This document shows positions 16,707 through 24,812 of a stretch of DNA of 46,537 bases, in pieces. How positions within the stretch are numbered: the stretch's first letter is position 1; each line of letters begins with the position of its first letter. A program made the position numbers and the translations under genes. The notes beneath the pieces are model-generated. The model had not been told where the DNA came from, did no database searches, and saw only the letters and a list, made by a program, of their open reading frames with translations. Origin of the DNA: Candidatus Mediterraneibacter surreyensis (GTDB lineage: Bacteria > Bacillota > Clostridia > Lachnospirales > Lachnospiraceae); contig DWYB01000004.1 in assembly GCA_019118885.1 (NCBI GenBank), positions 1 through 46,537 on the forward strand, given 5' to 3'.

Positions 16707-18182
16707 TTATTCACCGTTTAACACCTGCTGCATCTTTGCACTGATCTCAGATACAGATGCATCGTCAGGCCACATGACATACAGAAGCTGTGATCCGGAT
16801 GAATAACATGCCTGATTGTCTCCTGTTCCTACTGCAGCTGTGGATTCGATATCCCAGCTGCTCGCCTCTGATAACTGTTTATTAATAAATCCGGCCATCT
16901 CTGTCCGTGTCATGTTCGTCTCAACACTGTCGCTCACGCTTGTGATAAGCTGGCTCGCATTCACGAGCATTGCCGGCGACATTGCTTTCTGGAGGATTGC
17001 AGTCAGAACCGCCTCCTGGTTCTTACCTCTCTGGTTGTCTCCGCTTGCGAAACTGTATCTCTCCCTTGAGAATGCAAGCGCCTGTTCGCCGTTCAGATGG
17101 TTTGTTCCTTCTGTAAACTGATATCCGCCTGCTTCGAAGCTGTACTCCGAATTGACGTCTACACCTCCCAGGGCATCTACAATCTTGATCAGCGAAGTAA
17201 AGTTTACTCTCGCATAGTATGTGATGTCAATCCCGTAAAGGTTTTCCAACGTGGCCATAGACACATCCACACCGTAGATTCCGGCGTGGGTCAGCTTATC
17301 GCGCTGTTCCCCGGAAATGCCTGGTATCGTCACGTAATAATCTCTCGGCGTTGTCGACAGCAGGATCTTATGTGTATTCGGATTTACCGTCATAATAATG
17401 TTTACATCGCTTCGGCTGTTCGTCGTGATCGGTCCGGACACGTCGATTCCGCTGATATAGATATTGAACGGCTCATCGACGCTGACCTCTGTCTCCTCCT
17501 GCTCGATCTCTGTCTCGATACCATACTGGTACAGGATGCGCACCTGGTCGGAATATCCCTCGATTGCTTCCTCAATAATGCTTGTGAAAGCTTCGTTATA
17601 GACGCCTGCTCCGATTTCTCCGTCCAGCAGGGCCTGTCCTACTTCCTGAACAGACTCAAACTCTTCCAGATCCGGCGCCTGCCCGATCACTTTCTCTATA
17701 TCGTCCAGCATAAGCTGATTGTTCTCCTGATCCAGAGTTGTCTGTGTGCCGAACTTATAATCTTTTGCATCCAGTATATTCTCTGCGTCGTCATCTTTCC
17801 TCACGACAACGATCATGTTGTCAGTCTTATAAGTCGCCCCTCCTACGTCGGCAAGCATCCGATCGGCGCGGTATATATAGTAAGTTGCAACACCGAGCGC
17901 TATACTGATCAGTACGCTCAGAACTATCCCCAGGATAAACAGTTTATTTTTGACAAACTGAAGCCCGAACATAACGCCGAAGAGAACTAACAGCACCACA
18001 AAAAGTACCGCAATATATGTTCCCGGCACCATTCCGCTGTTCCAGATGACCGCGGTAAAGACCACCGTCAGCAGAAGCTGCAGCAGTACGATGAGTTTAC
18101 CTGCCAGATTCTTCTCCAGTACATTTGCTTTGGCAGCAGACTGCCTGCCTTTGTACTTCTTGGAATGTCTGTGTGTACTCAT
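16707..18182 (-). CDS. LytR-CpsA-Psr (LCP) family cell wall polymer ligase
   Basis: A 491-aa membrane protein with a basic cytoplasmic start, three hydrophobic segments (about 28-50, 54-76 and 79-104) and a large extracytoplasmic part. The LCP domain shows NIYISGIDVSGP (about 242-253), SRSDVNIIMTVNP, TTPRDYYVTIPG with the conserved Arg, KLTHAGIYGVDVSM and ALAFSRERYSFASGDNQRGKNQ. Family members transfer undecaprenyl-linked polymers to peptidoglycan, consistent with the operon. An extra region of about 120 residues lies between the last membrane helix and the LCP core. It follows the tyrosine kinase gene by 46 bp. Confidence 0.92.
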   Translation of the reverse strand: MSTHRHSKKYKGRQSAAKANVLEKNLAGKLIVLLQLLLTVVFTAVIWNSGMVPGTYIAVLFVVLLVLFGVMFGLQFVKNKLFILGIVLSVLISIALGVATYYIYRADRMLADVGGATYKTDNMIVVVRKDDDAENILDAKDYKFGTQTTLDQENNQLMLDDIEKVIGQAPDLEEFESVQEVGQALLDGEIGAGVYNEAFTSIIEEAIEGYSDQVRILYQYGIETEIEQEETEVSVDEPFNIYISGIDVSGPITTNSRSDVNIIMTVNPNTHKILLSTTPRDYYVTIPGISGEQRDKLTHAGIYGVDVSMATLENLYGIDITYYARVNFTSLIKIVDALGGVDVNSEYSFEAGGYQFTEGTNHLNGEQALAFSRERYSFASGDNQRGKNQEAVLTAILQKAMSPAMLVNASQLITSVSDSVETNMTRTEMAGFINKQLSEASSWDIESTAAVGTGDNQACYSSGSQLLYVMWPDDASVSEISAKMQQVLNGE

Positions 18183-18228
18183 TTGTATCTGTCTCCTTTT
18201 TCACAGCACGGCGTGAACTGCGCCGTAT

Positions 18229-18912
18229 TTATTTATTCCCGTTTCCGTAGTAATTGCCGTAATATTTTCCGTAGTACTTGTTCTGCTTCATATCTACCTT
18301 GTTGAGGACTACGCCGAGGATCGGGCACCCTGTCTTCTCCAGCTGATCCTTTACCGTACGGACGAATTTGTAGCTTACCATCTTGGCAGCCACGACGAGT
18401 ACGGATGCATCGCAGACTTTTGAGATGACAGCTGCATCGATTACGCTTCCCAGCGGCGGCGCGTCTATGATCACATAGTCATAATTATCCTTTGCACTTT
18501 CAATCAGATGGGCGAAGCGCTTCTGACCGAGGAGCTCCGACGGGTTCGGAGGAACGACTCCGGCGAAGATCACGAACAGTCCCGGCTCCTGAGTCCTGCA
18601 TATGACGTCGTTTAAGTCAGCCTGACCGGACAGATAGTGGCTCAGTCCTTTTACTTCTTCTGTTACTTTATGCCTTCCTACCAGGACGGACTTTCTCAGA
18701 TCGGCGTCCACAAAGAGAACTCTCTTCCCGCTCTCCACCAGCGCCAGCGCCAGTCCGAGAGACACAGTACTTTTTCCTTCATTCGGCGTGCTGCTCGTCA
18801 GCACGATCGCTTTATTGTCTGAACCGGAGAACTCCAGGTTCGTACGGAGCGTCTTGTATGCTTCATTGCTCCGGTAATCTTTTGCAATATTCTTTAACGT
18901 TACTGTCTGCAT
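18229..18912 (-). CDS. cpsD: Capsule biosynthesis tyrosine kinase (CpsD/CapB type)
   Basis: A 227-aa BY-kinase cytoplasmic domain. Walker A is in STPNEGKST (41-49), Walker A' in LFVDADLRKS and Walker B in YVIIDAPPLGS. The C-terminal tail carries the autophosphorylated tyrosine cluster (NKYYGKYYGNYYGNGNK). It needs the membrane adaptor encoded just upstream for activity and is dephosphorylated by the PHP phosphatase CpsB; the cycle controls polymer length and export. Separated from cpsC by 13 bp. A hairpin (ACGGCG/CGCCGT, 18208-18226) follows its stop codon. Confidence 0.93.
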   Translation of the reverse strand: MQTVTLKNIAKDYRSNEAYKTLRTNLEFSGSDNKAIVLTSSTPNEGKSTVSLGLALALVESGKRVLFVDADLRKSVLVGRHKVTEEVKGLSHYLSGQADLNDVICRTQEPGLFVIFAGVVPPNPSELLGQKRFAHLIESAKDNYDYVIIDAPPLGSVIDAAVISKVCDASVLVVAAKMVSYKFVRTVKDQLEKTGCPILGVVLNKVDMKQNKYYGKYYGNYYGNGNK

Positions 18913-18925
18913 CGGTATCTCCCTC

Positions 18926-19699
18926 CTAATGCTTCATTCTCTTTGCCATTTTACGTGTTGAGCGCCGCTTCGTTCTTTTGACTTTCTGCGGCGCGCCCTC
19001 CTGGATCGGAATAGAAGTCAGCACATTCAGGCCCAGATAATTCTCCACATCATCCGGAGTTTTGATCGTGTCATCCAGTATATAGATCAACACAAGCACG
19101 CCGATCACAAGCACGATGCCGAGTATTCCGCCGATGGCCGTGTTCCTCATCACAGACGGGGAAGAGGGGTCCTGAGGAAGGTTTGCCTCCTCGATCGTGT
19201 TTACCGCCTCGACGTCCATGATCTCCTTGATCTTAGTACTTGCTGATTCCCTCAGGGCGTCGGCGATCTCCCTCGCCAGCTCGGGATCTTCATTTTCTAC
19301 CCGTATCGTCAGGATACGGGTATTCTCTGTATTTATTGTAGTAACCATGCTGCTGAGTTCGTCAGTGGTCATATCCAGATTGAGCACCGCGATAGCTTCT
19401 TCAAGCACAGTACGGCTCTTGACAAGTTCCATATAGTCCTGTGTCAGCTGGGTTCCTGCCTGCAGATCGCTTGACGTCACGCCTGCGGTTCCGTCCGACC
19501 TGTTCAAGACGTACATACTGGTCGATGATGTGTACTTGGGAGTAATAAACAGCTGGGTTCCTGCAAAAGCCGCCAGGGCTGTGAGGATTCCCACCAGTAT
19601 GATGATGTGTATCTTGCCTAACAGCACGCTGAACAGTTCTGTCAGATCAATAGTTATTTCATCATTTTCAAAATCACGTGTTGCTCTGTCCTGATTCAT
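18926..19699 (-). CDS. cpsC: Capsule chain-length regulator and kinase adaptor (CpsC/Wzz type)
   Basis: The 257-aa protein has two membrane segments (about 30-50 and 188-208) flanking an extracytoplasmic Wzz domain of about 135 residues, with the typical PxxPxxPS-like element EEANLPQDPSSPSV just before the second helix. The C-terminal tail is basic. In Gram-positive loci this protein activates the separate tyrosine kinase, here cpsD. It overlaps the end of cpsB by 26 bp, indicating coupling. Confidence 0.93.
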   Translation of the reverse strand: MNQDRATRDFENDEITIDLTELFSVLLGKIHIIILVGILTALAAFAGTQLFITPKYTSSTSMYVLNRSDGTAGVTSSDLQAGTQLTQDYMELVKSRTVLEEAIAVLNLDMTTDELSSMVTTINTENTRILTIRVENEDPELAREIADALRESASTKIKEIMDVEAVNTIEEANLPQDPSSPSVMRNTAIGGILGIVLVIGVLVLIYILDDTIKTPDDVENYLGLNVLTSIPIQEGAPQKVKRTKRRSTRKMAKRMKH

Positions 19700-20423
19700 C
19701 TTTCTTCTTTTTCCTCAGCATGACTCTCGCATTGCTGAAGAATATCCTCCTCGCATATTCTTCTCCATATTTTTTCTCTACATATTCGGCTGCCTTGCGC
19801 ATACGCGGCGGGCGGCCTTTTGGACTATGAGCATCTGTTCCTACACAGAACACCAGCCGGTGTTCCAAAAGCTGCTTTACGAATCGCTTCATCTTCCAAC
19901 CGTTTTCTCCGGTAATGCTGTCTGCATTGACCTGGATCCGAACTCCCATGTGCTTGAGATGTTCAGCATTGCCGATATCCTTGTACATGCACGGATATCT
20001 CTCGATGTGCGCCAGTATCACTTCGTATCCTTTCATCTGAATCTGCTGGATACCCTGACAGATATACTCAAAAGTATCCGAATGAGAGAATTCTACCAGC
20101 ACAAATCTTGTTTTATTCATTGTGAGTATCTTCCCTTCCCGAAGTTTTTCCGGGATATCCTGTCCGAAATATATCTCTGTTCCGAGATATACTCTGAACT
20201 TGTCGCTGATCTTTGCCGCTTCTTCACGGGCGACCTTCAATTGCTTTCTCAGCTCACGTGGGGGTTTTCTCCCTCGCCGCGGATGGTGATGGGGAGTTGC
20301 TATTATATAGCGTATTCCTTCATCATATGCCATCTGGAGCATCTGCCTCATTTCTTCTATGCTCTGCGCCCCGTCATCCACTTCGGCGAGCACGTGGCAA
20401 TGTGTGTCGACAATTCGTTCCAT
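19674..20423 (-). CDS. cpsB: PHP-type protein tyrosine phosphatase (CpsB/YwqE)
   Basis: A 249-aa metal-dependent phosphatase of the PHP family, the partner of cpsD. Metal ligands are seen in DTHCHVLAEVDDGA (6-19), ATPHHHPRRG (43-52), HIERYP and GTDAHSPKGRPP (late in the protein). It removes phosphate from the CpsD tyrosine cluster. AGGAGA lies 6 nt before the ATG. It is the first gene of the capsule operon, directly behind tandem promoters. Confidence 0.93.
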   Translation of the reverse strand: MERIVDTHCHVLAEVDDGAQSIEEMRQMLQMAYDEGIRYIIATPHHHPRRGRKPPRELRKQLKVAREEAAKISDKFRVYLGTEIYFGQDIPEKLREGKILTMNKTRFVLVEFSHSDTFEYICQGIQQIQMKGYEVILAHIERYPCMYKDIGNAEHLKHMGVRIQVNADSITGENGWKMKRFVKQLLEHRLVFCVGTDAHSPKGRPPRMRKAAEYVEKKYGEEYARRIFFSNARVMLRKKKKDESGQSNT

Positions 20424-20465
20424 TCACATTCTCCTGACATTTATATAAATCGTTCCATCCGATAT

Positions 20466-20494
20466 AGATTACACGATTTTGCAGACTTTTTCAA
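20466..20494 (-). promoter_or_regulatory. Proximal sigma-A promoter of the capsule operon
   Basis: On the minus strand, -35 TTGAAA (20489-20494), a 17-nt spacer and -10 TAATCT (20466-20471). Transcription would begin near 20459, about 35 nt before the cpsB start. Confidence 0.6.
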
Positions 20495-20518
20495 GCTATA
20501 TGTGCATTCTCCTTTAAT

Positions 20519-20547
20519 AATATACGCTGTGATATTATATTTGTCAA
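20519..20547 (-). promoter_or_regulatory. Distal sigma-A promoter of the capsule operon
   Basis: On the minus strand, consensus -35 TTGACA (20542-20547), a 17-nt spacer and -10 TATATT (20519-20524). It is the best promoter match at this border and lies 70 bp after the end of the polyamine operon, with no terminator between them. Confidence 0.8.
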
Positions 20548-20614
20548 TAAATTTTACCCCCCTCCCCGGTATATTGGGAATATGTTACATTACTGGATAA
20601 ACAGCCTTATTTTC

Positions 20615-21778
20615 TCATATTCTGGTTTTAAAATCTTCATATCCGAAGGTATGTACGATCTCACACTCTCCATCTTCCCGCTCCAAAACTATATCCGGAA
20701 GCCGCATTCCGTTAAATGTATTGTTTTTCACCATCGTATATATGGCCATATCCTGGAACTCCAGCCGTTCTTTGCACGCCAGCGGATGATCGAACGCATA
20801 GTCGCCGATCACATCCCCTGCCAGGCATGTAGGACCGGCCAGCCGATATATATATGTAAGAGTTCCGTCGCCCGGTTCTCCTGCATTTTTCAGTGGCGGA
20901 CGGTAAGGCATCTCCAGCACATCCGGCATATGGCAGGCGGCGGATGCGTCCAGGATTGCTGTTTTCATTTTATTATCCACAATCTCCAGTACTTCCGTGA
21001 TCAATTCTCCTGCGTTAAGGGCTACAGCTTCGCCCGGTTCCAGATAAACTTCCACGCCATATGCCTCCGATATATGACGGATGCATTTCTCCAGCAGTTC
21101 CAGATCGTATCCTTCTCTGGTGATATGATGTCCGCCCCCGAAGTTCACCCATTTCATCTGCGGCAGCCACCGGCCGAACTTCTCTTCTACGACCTTCAGG
21201 GTCGTTTCCAGGGCATCTGCCCCCTGTTCGCACAGGGTGTGAAAATGCAGACCGTCCAGCTCCCGGATCTCATCCTCTGTCAGATCCTCCACGAATCTCT
21301 CAAGCGTAGTTCCCAGCCGGGAATACGGCGCGCACGGATCATAGATGGCATGTCCTTCCTGGGTGGAGCACTCTGGATTGATGCGCAGACCCATGCCCTT
21401 TTCACATCCGGTTTCAGCTGCATACTCCCTGACCTGATCCTTATACCTGCGGAACTGGGCCGGGGAATTAAAAATGATGTGATCGCACATTCGCAGGATT
21501 TCAGGCATCTCTTCCTCTTTATATGCAGGTGAGAAAATATGGTTCTCCTTCCCCATCTCCTCATATCCCAGCCTCGCCTCATACAGCCCGCTGGCTGTCG
21601 TTCCGTCCAGATATTCCCCGATCAGGGGATACACCCTGTACATGGAGAATGCCTTCTGGGCCAGCAGGATATGACATCCCGTCTCCTCCCGGAGATTTTT
21701 TAATATCTCAAGATTCTCCCTTAACTTTCTCTCCCGTATTACATAACAGGGAGTTCTCAGATCATTTCTCCTGAGCAC
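20615..21778 (-). CDS. nspC: Carboxynorspermidine/carboxyspermidine decarboxylase
   Basis: A 387-aa alanine-racemase-fold PLP enzyme. The PLP lysine is in LLAQKAFSMY (Lys42), with FHTLCEQGADAL, NFGGGHHITREGYD, EPGEAVALNAGE and AGPTCLAGDVIGDY, the pattern of the NspC family. It decarboxylates carboxyspermidine to spermidine (or carboxynorspermidine to norspermidine), the last step of the aspartate-semialdehyde route. The start is a GTG with AAAGGAG 6 nt upstream. It ends the polyamine operon and directly follows its partner dehydrogenase. Confidence 0.93.
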   Translation of the reverse strand: MLRRNDLRTPCYVIRERKLRENLEILKNLREETGCHILLAQKAFSMYRVYPLIGEYLDGTTASGLYEARLGYEEMGKENHIFSPAYKEEEMPEILRMCDHIIFNSPAQFRRYKDQVREYAAETGCEKGMGLRINPECSTQEGHAIYDPCAPYSRLGTTLERFVEDLTEDEIRELDGLHFHTLCEQGADALETTLKVVEEKFGRWLPQMKWVNFGGGHHITREGYDLELLEKCIRHISEAYGVEVYLEPGEAVALNAGELITEVLEIVDNKMKTAILDASAACHMPDVLEMPYRPPLKNAGEPGDGTLTYIYRLAGPTCLAGDVIGDYAFDHPLACKERLEFQDMAIYTMVKNNTFNGMRLPDIVLEREDGECEIVHTFGYEDFKTRI

Positions 21779-21791
21779 CTCTGTCTCCTTT

Positions 21792-22994
21792 CTACTCTAC
21801 CAGTTCCGGGTCTTCACTGATCTTCCACGGCAGCCCCCATTTATTCAGGGCGTCCATAAACGGATCCGGATCGAATTCTTCCATATTATATACGCCCGGT
21901 TTCTTCCATGTTCCGGTCATCACCATCATAGCTCCGATCATCGCGGGAACTCCTGTCGTATAAGCAACAGCCTGAGATCCTACTTCCCTGTAGCACTCCT
22001 GATGGTCGCATGTATTATATATGTAGAGTTTCTTTTCCTGTCCGTCTTTCTTTCCTATGAAAATGCATCCGATATTTGTCTTTCCCTTTGTCCTCGGACC
22101 AAGTGAAGACGGATCCGGCAGCACTGCTTTGAGGAACTGCAGCGGCACGATTTCACGTCCTTCATACATGATCGGTTCTATAGAAGTCATCCCCACGTCT
22201 TCCAGACAGCGCAGGTGGGTAAGATAACTCTCTCCGAATGTCATGAAGAAACGGATCCGTTTTATCCCCGGGATATTGAGCGCCAGAGACTCAATCTCCT
22301 CATGGTGGAGCAGGTACATGTCTTTCTCACCGATCTCCGGGAAATTATACACCCGCTTGATCTCCATGGGCTCTGTTTCCACCCAGTGTCCGTCTTCCCA
22401 GTAGGATCCTTTGGCGGAGACTTCCCGGATATTGATCTCCGGGTTGAAATTTGTCGCAAAAGGATAGCCGTGGTCTCCTGCATTGCAGTCCAGGATATCG
22501 ATATAATTTATCTCATCAAAGTAGTGCTTCAGGGCATAAGCAGAAAACACGCTCGTAACTCCCGGATCGAAGCCGCTTCCCAGCAGCGCCGTAAGACCGG
22601 CTTTTTCATATTTTTCTCTGTAGGCCCACTGCCATTTGTACTCAAACTTGGCCGTATCTTCCGGCTCATAATTAGCCGTATCTATATAATGTACTCCTGC
22701 CTCCAGACAGGCATCCATAATTGTCAGATCCTGATAGGGCAGCGCCAGATTCAGGACTACCTCCGGCTTCTCCTTTCTGATCAGTGCTGTCAGTTCGTCT
22801 ACATGATCTGCATCTACCTGCGCGGTGGTGATCTTCGTCTTTGTCGTATCCTGCAGTTTCTCTTTCAGCGCGTCGCACTTTGAGACAGTCCTGCTGGCAA
22901 TGCACAGCTCTGAAAACACCTCGCTGTTCTGACAGATTTTATGAATTGCTACACTGGCCACGCCTCCGCAGCCGATTACCATTACTTTTCCCAT
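21792..22994 (-). CDS. Carboxynorspermidine/carboxyspermidine dehydrogenase (saccharopine dehydrogenase-like)
   Basis: A 400-aa NAD(P)-binding protein starting MGKVMVIGCGGVASVAIHK, with NLALPYQDLTIMDACLEAGVHYIDTANYE and GSGFDPGVTSVFSAYA, characteristic of the Lys1-like family. It condenses putrescine (or diaminopropane) with L-aspartate semialdehyde and reduces the product to carboxyspermidine (or carboxynorspermidine). The next gene encodes the matching decarboxylase. AAGGAG precedes the ATG. Since the operon makes putrescine via agmatine, the spermidine branch is the more likely one. Confidence 0.92.
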   Translation of the reverse strand: MGKVMVIGCGGVASVAIHKICQNSEVFSELCIASRTVSKCDALKEKLQDTTKTKITTAQVDADHVDELTALIRKEKPEVVLNLALPYQDLTIMDACLEAGVHYIDTANYEPEDTAKFEYKWQWAYREKYEKAGLTALLGSGFDPGVTSVFSAYALKHYFDEINYIDILDCNAGDHGYPFATNFNPEINIREVSAKGSYWEDGHWVETEPMEIKRVYNFPEIGEKDMYLLHHEEIESLALNIPGIKRIRFFMTFGESYLTHLRCLEDVGMTSIEPIMYEGREIVPLQFLKAVLPDPSSLGPRTKGKTNIGCIFIGKKDGQEKKLYIYNTCDHQECYREVGSQAVAYTTGVPAMIGAMMVMTGTWKKPGVYNMEEFDPDPFMDALNKWGLPWKISEDPELVE

Positions 22995-23016
22995 GATAAA
23001 AGCTCCTTTCTTTTGT

Positions 23017-23904
23017 TTACTTGTTTATAAGACTGGCTATTGCGATCAGCATCTCCCTGATGATCTTGCATGCCACTGCCGTTGACGCCCCTGTCGGATC
23101 GCAGGGCGGGCATAATTCATTTACGTCGCACCCGATAAGATTTACCTTCTCACATACCTTCGTCACACTTCTCATAACCGTCAGAAAATCTGTTCCCCCC
23201 GGTTCCGGCGTTCCTGTTCCCGGAAATACAGAAGGATCCATCACATCCAGATCCACTGTAAAATACACCGGCGCATCCCCGATCTTCTCAATTGTGTCCT
23301 CCAGACCATCCAATGTAAACGGGTGAAAATCTGTATGTCCTGCCCACGCCCACTGAAATTCCTCCTTTTCACCAGAACGGATACCGAACTGGTGGATCCT
23401 GCCGTCCGCTTTATTTCCGGACTCTTCCAGCACTTCCCAGCAGCGGCGGATCACGCAGGCGTGTGAAAGCCGAACGCCAAGATAATCCTGCCTCAGATCA
23501 GTATGCGCGTCAAAATGTATGATATGAAGATCCGGATACTTTTCTGCGACTGCCCGCAGGCTGCCCAGCGTCACCAGATGTTCCCCTCCGATCATAAACG
23601 GAATCTTTCCGTCCTGAACGATCTCTGCGACGCACGACTCGATCTGATCCAGCGCCATCTCCGGACTTCCGACGGCCATTTCAAGGTCGCCGCAGTCATA
23701 TATGATATTCTCCGGCAGCTCTTTGTCCTGATAAGGACTGTATATCTCCAGCCCGTAAGAATCATTTCTCACTGCCTGTCCTGCGAACCTGGTTCCCGGA
23801 CGAAAGGATGTGGTGGAGTCAAAGGGAGCTCCGAATAAGACAACTTGAGCCTCCTCATACTCAGCATCACATCCGATAAAGTTTACTGTATTCTTCCACA
23901 TCAT
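23017..23904 (-). CDS. speB: Agmatinase (ureohydrolase family)
   Basis: Hydrolyses agmatine to putrescine and urea. The 295-aa protein carries the ureohydrolase manganese ligands: GGEHL (His109), HFDAHTDLR (Asp132, His134, Asp136) and DLDVMDPSVFPGTGTPEPGG. Start: an ATGATG at 23904-23899 overlaps the speE stop codon with GGAG just upstream, so speE and speB are coupled. An upstream in-frame extension of 36 codons runs inside speE and is rejected. It directly consumes the agmatine made by the decarboxylase at the head of the operon, assuming that enzyme prefers arginine. Confidence 0.92.
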   Translation of the reverse strand: MMWKNTVNFIGCDAEYEEAQVVLFGAPFDSTTSFRPGTRFAGQAVRNDSYGLEIYSPYQDKELPENIIYDCGDLEMAVGSPEMALDQIESCVAEIVQDGKIPFMIGGEHLVTLGSLRAVAEKYPDLHIIHFDAHTDLRQDYLGVRLSHACVIRRCWEVLEESGNKADGRIHQFGIRSGEKEEFQWAWAGHTDFHPFTLDGLEDTIEKIGDAPVYFTVDLDVMDPSVFPGTGTPEPGGTDFLTVMRSVTKVCEKVNLIGCDVNELCPPCDPTGASTAVACKIIREMLIAIASLINK

Positions 23905-24755
23905 CTCTCCACATCCTCCAGCAAAGCCTCCACGTAAGCCGGCAGCGCAAATACTCCGGCGTGGAGCCTGGGCTCGTAATATTTTGTATGTATCCCTTTC
24001 AGCTTCCATCCCACTTTGTCCAGATCATCCAGCGGGTGATATTTCTTCGAGGCGAACCCGAACAGCCAGTGGCCCGACGGATAGGAAGGAATATGCGCCT
24101 GGTAAACCCGGCAGATCGGGAATGTTTCCAGAATCCTTTTGTGCATCCGCTGGCACTGAAAGGCTTCTTCCGTATAGAACGGACTTTCATTCTGATTGAT
24201 CATAATACCGTCCTCGTGAAGCGCGTTATAGCAATTCCCGTAAAATTCTTTTGTAAACAGGCCCTCGCCCGCGCCAAAAGGATTGGGAGAGTCTATAATA
24301 ATCAGATCGTAGGCGTCTCCCTTGGACCGGATAAACCTGAGTCCGTCCTCGTGGAAAATATTGACTCTGTCATCTGTAAGACTGTTGGCGATCTCCGGGA
24401 TGTATTTCCGGCACACCTCTACAAGAAGGGGATCCGGCTCCACCACATCGATCGTTTCTATCGTGTCATATTTAATCAGCTCTCTGACGACTCCTCCGTC
24501 GCCTCCTCCTACCACCAGCACCCTCTTCACATCAGGATGGACAGCCATGGGCACGTGGGTGATCATCTCGTGATAGATAAATTCATCCCGCTCCGTGAGC
24601 ATCAGGTCCCCATCCACCACAAGAATCTTCCCGAAGTCTTTCGACTCAAGTACGTCAATCCTCTGGATATCGCTCTGGGCACTGAAGAGCTGTTCTTCAA
24701 TGCGGATGGACAACTTCACACCGTCCGTATGTATATCCGAAAACCACATTTCCAT
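23901..24755 (-). CDS. speE: Spermidine synthase-like aminopropyltransferase
   Basis: The 284-aa protein matches SpeE over its length: DEFIYHEMITHVP (57-69), VVGGGDGGVVRELIK (81-95), VEPD (105-108), HEDGLRFI (135-142), the catalytic-loop region at 155-167 and YPSGHWLFGFASK. Canonical SpeE uses decarboxylated SAM to turn putrescine into spermidine. The usual DST(D/E)PxGPA loop reads DSPNPFGAGEG here (Asp155 kept, the second acidic residue is Asn158). No SpeD gene is present in the operon to supply decarboxylated SAM. The substrate may therefore differ or the enzyme may be backup. GGAGGG precedes the ATG. Confidence 0.85.
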   Translation of the reverse strand: MEMWFSDIHTDGVKLSIRIEEQLFSAQSDIQRIDVLESKDFGKILVVDGDLMLTERDEFIYHEMITHVPMAVHPDVKRVLVVGGGDGGVVRELIKYDTIETIDVVEPDPLLVEVCRKYIPEIANSLTDDRVNIFHEDGLRFIRSKGDAYDLIIIDSPNPFGAGEGLFTKEFYGNCYNALHEDGIMINQNESPFYTEEAFQCQRMHKRILETFPICRVYQAHIPSYPSGHWLFGFASKKYHPLDDLDKVGWKLKGIHTKYYEPRLHAGVFALPAYVEALLEDVER

Positions 24756-24812
24756 ACGGTTTCTCCCTCCTTTTTCACAAATGTATGATTTCTCTTCAAA
24801 TGTATTTCCTCT

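Noticed and set aside
17097-17990. Long plus-strand ORF (297 codons) opposite the LCP gene
   Set aside because: It lies wholly antisense to a clear LCP protein with recognisable motifs, has no family-like sequence and no ribosome site.
19827-20600. 257-codon plus-strand ORF opposite cpsB
   Set aside because: Antisense to a clear PHP phosphatase and spans its promoters; no protein motif.
20582-21532. 316-codon plus-strand ORF opposite nspC
   Set aside because: Antisense shadow of a well-supported decarboxylase; composition rich in Cys/His/Arg, typical of shadow frames.
23905-24009. Longer agmatinase start inside speE
   Set aside because: It lies entirely within the speE coding region; the coupled ATGATG with GGAG fits better and the extra residues are not family-like.
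23961-24788. 275-codon plus-strand ORF opposite speE
   Set aside because: Antisense to a conserved gene and crosses its ribosome binding site; no motif.
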